A DNA stretch of 18,790 nucleotides, from the NCBI GenBank assembly GCA_030608245.1, contig JAUWEO010000011.1:1-18790 (forward strand). Direction: 5' to 3'. A program made the position numbers and the translations under genes. Positions 13,725 to 18,790 of the stretch are shown here, in pieces. Within the stretch, counting starts at the first letter, position 1; each line of letters begins with the position of its first letter. The DNA is from Candidatus Latescibacterota bacterium (GTDB taxonomy: Bacteria; Latescibacterota; MVCY01). A model generated the notes under the pieces. It was not told the DNA's origin and did not search any database. It was given only the letters and a program-made list of their open reading frames with translations.

Positions 13725-14582
13725 GTGTCTAAGCTGATAAAAAAACCGTATGTAACTGAAGATCGCTCTCTGGAGCAGTATTTGCAGGAAATCGGCAAAA
13801 TCGACCTATTAAAACCGAAAGAGGAGGTACAACTGGCTAAAAGAGTCAGAACCGGAGACGAGGAGGCTTTGAAGCAATTAGCCCAGGCAAACCTGCGCTT
13901 TGTGGTTAGCGTAGCTAAGCAGTATCAAAATCAGGGATTACCTTTGAGTGATCTTATCAATGAAGGTAATGTGGGGCTGATCAAGGCCGCAAAGAGGTTT
14001 GATGAAACCAGAGGTTATAAATTCATCTCTTATGCTGTCTGGTGGATCAGGCAGGCTATTCTGCAAGCCCTGGCCGAGCAGTCGAGAATAGTTCGGCTGC
14101 CACTAAACCGAGTGGGGGCCCTGCACAAGATAGGAAAGGCCTCTTCAGAATTGGAACAGGAGTTTGGCAGAGAGCCAAGTGCCGATGAGATAGCTGATGA
14201 GCTGGATATGACTGAGCATGAAGTTATGGACACACTTAAGATCTCCAGCCGGCACCTCTCTCTGGACGCTCCCTTCAGTGAAGGGGAAGATAACAGCCTC
14301 CTGGATGTTCTCTCAGATGGGGTTCAGCCATTACCCGATGAAAATCTGATGACCAACGCTCTCAAGGAGGATATCAAAAGAGCACTTGGCACTTTGAGCA
14401 AACGGGAAGCCAAGGTGATAAGCCTCTATTTCGGTCTGGATGGAAAACAGGCGCTTACCTTAGAGGAGATAGGAGTGAGATTTAAACTAACCAGGGAAAG
14501 AGTTCGTCAGATTAAGGAAAAGGCTATACGACGCCTAAGACATGCCTCCCGAAGTCGCCTTCTTAGAACTTACCTTCACTAA
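13725..14582 (+). CDS. rpoD: Primary sigma factor, short RpoD/SigA type
   Basis: A 285-aa sigma-70 family protein that recruits RNA polymerase core to -35/-10 promoters. Region 1.2 is DRSLEQYLQEIGKIDLL (about 13-29). Region 2 is ANLRFVVSVAKQYQNQGLPL through GYKFISYAVWWIRQAILQAL (about 55-116). Region 3 is SRIVRLPLNRVGALHKIGKA onwards. Region 4 contains LTLEEIGVRFKLTRERVRQI before the closing KEKAIRRLRH. Region 1.1 and the non-conserved insert are missing, as in Bacteroidetes-type RpoD. The start is a GTG at 13725 with AAGGGGAGTGAG upstream. The promoters at 715, 9524 and 14697 fit its expected specificity. A strong terminator follows. Confidence 0.95.
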   Translation: MSKLIKKPYVTEDRSLEQYLQEIGKIDLLKPKEEVQLAKRVRTGDEEALKQLAQANLRFVVSVAKQYQNQGLPLSDLINEGNVGLIKAAKRFDETRGYKFISYAVWWIRQAILQALAEQSRIVRLPLNRVGALHKIGKASSELEQEFGREPSADEIADELDMTEHEVMDTLKISSRHLSLDAPFSEGEDNSLLDVLSDGVQPLPDENLMTNALKEDIKRALGTLSKREAKVISLYFGLDGKQALTLEEIGVRFKLTRERVRQIKEKAIRRLRHASRSRLLRTYLH

Positions 14583-14598
14583 ATCCTCGTTATCTTTT

Positions 14599-14635
14599 GA
14601 AACCGTGATGATCGGCCTCATCACGGTTTCTTTGG
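14599..14635 (+). terminator. Intrinsic terminator after rpoD
   Basis: Perfect 13-bp arms GAAACCGTGATGA (14599-14611) and TCATCACGGTTTC (14618-14630) with a TCGGCC loop, followed by a short, interrupted T-rich tract. It lies 16 bp past the rpoD stop and isolates it from the eda promoter. Confidence 0.82.
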
Positions 14636-14696
14636 TGTTATTTTGGCATCGGCCAAATTAGAAAATCTAATATTCTGTCAAAATGAAAAAAAACCC

Positions 14697-14725
14697 TTGA
14701 CAATATTTCTCAGAGGATGTATCTT
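14697..14725 (+). promoter_or_regulatory. Sigma-70 promoter of eda-ssb
   Basis: TTGACA (14697-14702), a 17-bp spacer and TATCTT (14720-14725). The hexamers and spacing are identical to the cold-shock promoter at 715-743. The leader to the eda start at 14771 is about 40 nt. Confidence 0.75.
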
Positions 14726-14770
14726 ATTAGAAGCTGAATTCTCAATATCCTTACTTAGCGGGAGGGCAGT

Positions 14771-15421
14771 ATGGATAAGGTATTAGAGACGATTCTCACT
14801 ACGGGAGTGATAGCGGTGCTGCGGGCAAGGTCCTCTGCTGAACTGATGAATGTCGCTCAGGCTCTCTCAGACGGCGGAGTAAAAGCTATTGAGGTGACAA
14901 TGACCACTCCCGGAGCGCTTAAGGTGATCGAAGGAGTTTCTGAACATATGGCTGGTGAAGTGACAGTGGGAGTCGGTTCGGTTCTGGATGCGGAGACAGC
15001 CAGAGCAGCTATACTTGCCGGAGCTCAGTTTGTGGTAGGACCTGTGCTCAACGAAGAGGTGCTCCGGCTTTGCAAGCGATACAGCAAGGTTGTCTGTCCG
15101 GGGGCATTCACTCCCACGGAGATACTCAGGGCATGGGAACTGGGAGCGGATATAGTGAAGGTTTTCCCTGCCACTGCCTTGGGTCCGAAATATTTCCGGG
15201 ATGTCTTAGCACCGTTGCCCCAGCTAAGGCTCCTGCCTACCGGGGGAGTGAGTGTAGAAAATGTTGCTGACTTCATCCATGCCGGTGCCTGTGCTGTAGC
15301 GGCTGGAAGCTGCTTGGTGGACAAAAAAGCTGTAGCTACAAAAAAATGGGGGGTGCTTACCGAGACGGCTAAAAGGATGATTGCCGAGGTGAAAAAAGGA
15401 CGGGAAGAAACGAATAAGTGA
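14771..15421 (+). CDS. eda: 2-dehydro-3-deoxy-phosphogluconate (KDPG) aldolase
   Basis: A 216-aa class I aldolase that splits KDPG into pyruvate and glyceraldehyde 3-phosphate in the Entner-Doudoroff pathway. Members also accept 4-hydroxy-2-oxoglutarate. The Schiff-base Lys130 is in DIVKVFPA and the catalytic Glu41 in IEVTMTTPGAL. CPGAFTPTEI and LPTGGVSVENV form the pyruvate and phosphate sites. Length is normal. The start ATG at 14771 has GGGAGGG upstream. It is led by its own promoter and followed after 32 bp by ssb, likely on one transcript. No edd lies in the window, so the pathway cannot be confirmed from here; KDPG from uronate breakdown is an alternative source. Confidence 0.93.
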   Translation: MDKVLETILTTGVIAVLRARSSAELMNVAQALSDGGVKAIEVTMTTPGALKVIEGVSEHMAGEVTVGVGSVLDAETARAAILAGAQFVVGPVLNEEVLRLCKRYSKVVCPGAFTPTEILRAWELGADIVKVFPATALGPKYFRDVLAPLPQLRLLPTGGVSVENVADFIHAGACAVAAGSCLVDKKAVATKKWGVLTETAKRMIAEVKKGREETNK

Positions 15422-15453
15422 AACATTAACTCCATGAATCAAGGAGATGGTAA

Positions 15454-15873
15454 ATGGCAAAAGGAACCGTAAATAAGGTTATCCTTATCGGACGCTTGGG
15501 GGCAGACCCAGAGTTGAAATATACCCCCAGTGGGGCTGCAGTTGCCAATTTCAACATAGCAACTGACGATACTTGGACAGACAAAAAGACAGCGGAAAAA
15601 CAGGAGAGAACAGAGTGGCACCGCATCATTGCCTGGAGCAAACTGGCAGAGATATGCGGCGAGTATTTGAAAAAGGGCAGCCGGGTCTACATTGAAGGTA
15701 GACTTCAAACCAGGTCCTGGGAAGACAAGAACGGTGTGAAGAGGTACACCACTGAGATCGTAGCCCAGCAGATGCAGATGTTAGATGCCAAAGGAGCTGC
15801 TCCCGCTGAAGTTGCCGCCCCTTCTGCTGAGCAGGGAGCACCAGAGGGAGAGAAAGAGAACCTGCCCTTTTGA
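15454..15873 (+). CDS. ssb: Single-stranded DNA-binding protein
   Basis: A 139-aa SSB that coats ssDNA during replication and repair. The OB-fold spans about residues 1-110: it opens KGTVNKVILIGRLGADPELK, includes ANFNIATDDTW and WHRIIAWSKLAE, and ends with YIEGRLQTRSWEDKNGVKRY. A short Ala/Pro/Glu linker (about 110-132) leads to the acidic tip EKENLPF, the partner-binding tail, which has one acidic change from the usual DDDIPF. The linker is much shorter than in E. coli SSB (178 aa). The start ATG at 15454 has AAGGAGATGG upstream. A terminator follows within 20 bp. Confidence 0.95.
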   Translation: MAKGTVNKVILIGRLGADPELKYTPSGAAVANFNIATDDTWTDKKTAEKQERTEWHRIIAWSKLAEICGEYLKKGSRVYIEGRLQTRSWEDKNGVKRYTTEIVAQQMQMLDAKGAAPAEVAAPSAEQGAPEGEKENLPF

Positions 15874-15893
15874 GCCCTCCAGGAGTTCAAGCG

Positions 15894-15930
15894 AAAACGG
15901 GGATAGACACTGTGTCTCTCCCCGTTTTTT
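15894..15930 (+). terminator. Intrinsic terminator after ssb
   Basis: Outer arms AAAACGGGGA (15894-15903) and TCCCCGTTTT (15919-15928), with a nested AGACAC/GTGTCT stem inside and a T-run of six (15925-15930). It ends 28 bp before the pfkA start, so pfkA either has read-through or an unseen promoter. Confidence 0.9.
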
Positions 15931-15958
15931 GAAAACCAGAGAACAAAGAGAGATGAAA

Positions 15959-16927
15959 ATGGAGAAGATTGGGATATTGACCAGCGGAGGTGACTGCTCT
16001 GGTATGAATGCAGCCATCCGAGCAGTAGTAAGATGCGCTATATATCACGGTCTGAGCGTAAGCGGGATAAAAAGAGGATTCGAGGGACTTATCCAGAATC
16101 AATTGGTAGAAATGGATCTAAGCAGCGTGGGGGGCATCATCAACCACGGTGGCACTATTCTGGAGACTGCCCGCTGTCTGGAGTTTAAGACAGAAGCAGG
16201 GATCAAAAAAGCAGTTGATACCCTAAAGAAACACAGGATTGAGGGACTGGTGGTCATCGGAGGAGACGGCTCTTTCCGGGGTGCACACGAGTTGAGCGCT
16301 AAATGGTCAGTGCCTACTATCGGAGTGCCAGCTACCATAGACAACGACATAGCAGGCACAGATTACGCCATTGGATTCGACACCGCGGTAAATACCGCTT
16401 TGCAGGCCGTCGATAAGATCAGGGATACCGCCTCTTCCCTCAGGCGGCTCTTCGTAGTGGAAGTAATGGGCAGACAGGCAGGATTTATAGCCCTGGAGAC
16501 CGGACTTGCCGGAGGCGCCGAAGAAGTGCTCATCCCCGAAAAAGATACCGATCTGGAGAAGATGTGCAAAAAGATAGTGAAGGGTTATCAGAGAGGAAAA
16601 CGCTCAAGCATTATCATCGTAGCCGAGGGAAACGAATCAGGAGGGGCGTTTAGAATAGCCCAGCAGATAGGGGATAGAACGGGTTTTGAAGTGAGGGTCT
16701 CTGTGCTCGGTCATCAACAGAGGGGTGGATCGCCTACTGCCTTAGATAGAGTGCTTGCCTCCAGATTGGGAGCCGCTGCTGTGGAGCAACTGGTTAAAGG
16801 CAACACCGATAAGATGGTGGGGATCATCTCCAATCGGGTGGAGGTCTCGAACCTCGACTATGCCTGGAGATTCCAGAAACAGACAAACTTGAGCCTGCTT
16901 AGACTAATCGAAATCCTCTCTATCTGA
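15959..16927 (+). CDS. pfkA: ATP-dependent 6-phosphofructokinase
   Basis: A 322-aa enzyme that phosphorylates fructose 6-phosphate in glycolysis. LTSGGDCSGMN (residues 7-17) starts the nucleotide site. GGDGS (101-105) is the ATP-type signature, whereas PPi-dependent enzymes have GGDDT. The catalytic Asp128 is in PATIDNDIAGTDYAIGF, and VEVMGRQAGF and GHQQRGGSPTA close the substrate site. The allosteric/ATP-site Arg of E. coli EFRD reads EFKT here. I chose the ATG at 15959 (MEKIGIL) because GAGAG is spaced about 6 nt from it; the ATG at 15953 is close and equally possible. The open frame extends back through the ssb terminator, but that part is not coding. It overlaps the convergent ABC gene by 24 bp. 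Confidence 0.94.
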   Translation: MEKIGILTSGGDCSGMNAAIRAVVRCAIYHGLSVSGIKRGFEGLIQNQLVEMDLSSVGGIINHGGTILETARCLEFKTEAGIKKAVDTLKKHRIEGLVVIGGDGSFRGAHELSAKWSVPTIGVPATIDNDIAGTDYAIGFDTAVNTALQAVDKIRDTASSLRRLFVVEVMGRQAGFIALETGLAGGAEEVLIPEKDTDLEKMCKKIVKGYQRGKRSSIIIVAEGNESGGAFRIAQQIGDRTGFEVRVSVLGHQQRGGSPTALDRVLASRLGAAAVEQLVKGNTDKMVGIISNRVEVSNLDYAWRFQKQTNLSLLRLIEILSI

Positions 16928-18790
16928 GTTGTCGCGGAATTGTTTTCTGTACAGAACTCGGTAGAGTCCATCTTCTTTCATCAATTGTTGGTGAGAGCCC
17001 TGTTGAACAATCCGTCCGCCGTCCAAGACAACAATCCGGTCGGCGTTCTGCACAGTGGAGAGCCGGTGGGCGATTACTATTGAGGTCCTCCCTCTTATGA
17101 GGTGCGTGATCGCCTCCCGCACCAACAGTTCTGCCTCAGTGTCCAACGCCGATGTGGCCTCGTCGAAGATCAACAGGGCCGGATTTTTCAGTATGGCGCG
17201 GGCAATGGCCAACCTCTGCCTTTCCCCCCCAGAGAGCCTGACGCCTCGGTCGCCTATCAATGTCTGATACCCCTGGGGCAGCTTCAGGATGAAATCGTGG
17301 TCATTTGCCGCCTTAGCTGCTTTAATCACTTCCTCCTCGATCATTTGAGGGGTGCCGTAGGCGATGTTGTTCCAGACCGTGTCGTTGAAAAGTATCGTTT
17401 CCTGAGTGACAATTCCCATTAAACGGCGAAGCGAGCCGATCTCGATCTTCTTGAGGTCTGTTCCGTCTATCTCTGCTCTTCCTTGATAGGGGTCGTAAAA
17501 TCTGGGAATTAAGTCTACTAAGGTTGATTTACCCGAACCGGTAGGTCCAACCAGCGCCAGCGTCTCTCCTGCCTTTATCTCTAAATCAATGCCCTTCAAT
17601 ACATCATTTCCATCCTCATACCAGAACCAGACATCTACAAATCTGATCCCCTCTGTGATGTCCGTTATGCGGATCGCTCCATCGCTGTTCTGAATGGAGG
17701 GACGGGTATCCAGAACCTCAAACACTCTTTCTCCTGCAGCCAGTCCTTCCTGAATCTGGTTGTTGGCCCGTCCCAGTCTCTTCAGGGGGTCAGTTAGGCA
17801 GAACAGAAACGCCAGAAAGCCGATAAACTCCTTTGGGGCTAACAACCCGCCTTCCAGCACTTGAAGGCCGCCGTAGAGCAACAGTAGCAGTCCCACTGCT
17901 GTCCCCCAGAATTCGGTCACCGGCGATGCCAACTTTGCCACTCTAATGCGTTTCCTGACCGTACTGAAGTACCGCTGGGTCGCTCGACGGAACTTAGCGA
18001 TCTCAAACCTCTCCATGGCAAAGGCTTTCACCACTCTAATCCCAAAGATCGTCTCCTGCAGGACCGAGGTTATATCTGCCATTCTCCCCTGGGAACGGGC
18101 ACTGTATTTCCGAAGTTTTAGTCCGATTTTGGCAATAATCCACAGAGTCACAGGCAGCACCGCTATCACGAATAAAGTCAGCTTCCAACTGAGGATAAGA
18201 AGAATCCCCAGATAGAAAATGGCCAGGAAAAGGTCTTGAACCAGGGTGGTGAAGGTCACCCGGAGACTTCGATTGAGGACCCCTACATCGTTGGTCACCC
18301 GGGAAATTAAAACCCCAGCCCGGTTCTTGTCAAAATAGCCCAAGGGCAGATCCTGGAAGTGCCCATAGAGGCTGTTCCTGAAATCTCTGGCCACTCCTTC
18401 CTCCACATGAACTATCAGGTATGCGTGGAGGTAGCCGAAGAGGTTTTTCAAAAAAACGGCCAACGCCAGAACCAGACAGAGGTGCTTCAGGGTCTGCCTC
18501 TTTGTCGCTCCCCCGATTAGCTGATTCGTGTTGCTTTCAAGCTTTAACTTCAACCTCTCTAAGAAGGGAATCTTAGGTTTCAAGTCCCTATCCTCTATGT
18601 GTTTCTGTTCAGGTACCTGGGATTTACTGAGCAAGTTTTCAGTCCGGGGGGGTTCAATGACTGTCCCCGGGGATGAGAAGATGGTTTCCACAAAGGGTAT
18701 AGCCATCCAGAGGCTTACGCTGCTCAACAGGGCAAAAAAGACCGCAGACACTATTGAACCCAACAGACAGAACCAATAGGGCCTAACACG
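16904..18790 (-). CDS. MsbA-like ABC exporter, N-terminus beyond the right edge
   Basis: A half-transporter with fused membrane and ATPase domains; 628 residues are visible and the frame is still open at the edge (RVRPYWFCL precedes). The TTG at 18763 is therefore not the start. After the first membrane helix there is an unusually long polar loop of about 65 residues, charged and proline-rich. Further helices lead to the nucleotide-binding domain: Walker A GPTGSGKST, Q-loop IVTQET, signature LSGGERQR, Walker B LLIFDEATS and H-loop IAHRLST. All ATPase residues are intact. Related proteins flip lipid A or lipids, or export drugs and peptides; the substrate here is not determined. Its 3' end overlaps the convergent pfkA by 24 bp. 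Confidence 0.93.
   Translation of the reverse strand, partial: RVRPYWFCLLGSIVSAVFFALLSSVSLWMAIPFVETIFSSPGTVIEPPRTENLLSKSQVPEQKHIEDRDLKPKIPFLERLKLKLESNTNQLIGGATKRQTLKHLCLVLALAVFLKNLFGYLHAYLIVHVEEGVARDFRNSLYGHFQDLPLGYFDKNRAGVLISRVTNDVGVLNRSLRVTFTTLVQDLFLAIFYLGILLILSWKLTLFVIAVLPVTLWIIAKIGLKLRKYSARSQGRMADITSVLQETIFGIRVVKAFAMERFEIAKFRRATQRYFSTVRKRIRVAKLASPVTEFWGTAVGLLLLLYGGLQVLEGGLLAPKEFIGFLAFLFCLTDPLKRLGRANNQIQEGLAAGERVFEVLDTRPSIQNSDGAIRITDITEGIRFVDVWFWYEDGNDVLKGIDLEIKAGETLALVGPTGSGKSTLVDLIPRFYDPYQGRAEIDGTDLKKIEIGSLRRLMGIVTQETILFNDTVWNNIAYGTPQMIEEEVIKAAKAANDHDFILKLPQGYQTLIGDRGVRLSGGERQRLAIARAILKNPALLIFDEATSALDTEAELLVREAITHLIRGRTSIVIAHRLSTVQNADRIVVLDGGRIVQQGSHQQLMKEDGLYRVLYRKQFRDNSDREDFD

Noticed and set aside
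15785..15958. Upstream in-frame extension of pfkA by 58 codons
   Set aside because: It overlaps the ssb coding end and crosses the ssb terminator hairpin. The PFK family begins at the MEKIGILTSGGD segment.
1..18790. CRISPR arrays, insertion sequences, prophage or toxin-antitoxin genes
   Set aside because: I looked for regularly spaced repeats, transposase or integrase motifs and small paired genes and found none. The repeats present are short palindromes or isolated pairs.

Overview
The window looks like an ordinary, housekeeping-rich stretch of chromosome from a bacterium of moderate G+C that uses standard sigma-70 promoters and Shine-Dalgarno-led genes, with several TTG and GTG starts. The 285-aa primary sigma factor lacks region 1.1 and closely resembles Bacteroidetes-type RpoD. 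Together with a DUF4175-type coiled-coil membrane protein, WD40-like (PD40) lipoproteins and short intergenic palindromes, this suggests a lineage in or near the FCB group (a Zixibacteria, KSB1 or WOR-3-like candidate phylum). That placement is inference from recollection of protein families, not a search. I see no phage, transposase, CRISPR array or defence island.

Layout. Positions 1-3120 read mainly rightwards: the probable tail of a secreted-protein gene cut by the left edge, a stand-alone receiver-domain response regulator, a cold-shock protein with its own promoter and terminator, and two consecutive lipoproteins (a TolB-like propeller protein and an unknown) ending at a bidirectional terminator. 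Positions 3139-9340 read leftwards: a DUF4175-like 1111-aa membrane protein, then ogt and nth (two DNA-repair enzymes overlapping by 25 bp), an HDIG-type HD protein and an MBL-fold hydrolase. The gaps in this leftward block, and the ogt gene itself, carry short palindromic repeats. From 9341 the strand switches through a divergent promoter region. Rightwards follow tRNA-Val(CAC), a possible tiny ORF closed by a terminator, a zinc-ribbon coiled-coil protein, rnhA, rnpB, a small coiled-coil protein, an HtrA-type protease, rpoD, and then a promoter-led run of eda (KDPG aldolase) and ssb, with pfkA after a terminator. A leftward MsbA-like ABC exporter converges on pfkA, overlaps it by 24 bp and runs off the right edge.

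How the genes relate. There are recognisable functional pairs: ogt with nth (alkylation and oxidation repair), rnhA beside rnpB (RNA-DNA hybrid removal and tRNA 5' maturation), and eda near pfkA (Entner-Doudoroff and Embden-Meyerhof steps). Nothing ties the whole window into one pathway.

The points most worth a second look are architectural: an inverted-repeat element that appears to have been domesticated in frame inside ogt; two copies of one 29-bp palindrome bracketing the ogt-nth pair; and an rnhA reading frame that runs about 80 nt into the conserved 5' part of rnpB. I did not find convincing evidence of a new multi-gene system.
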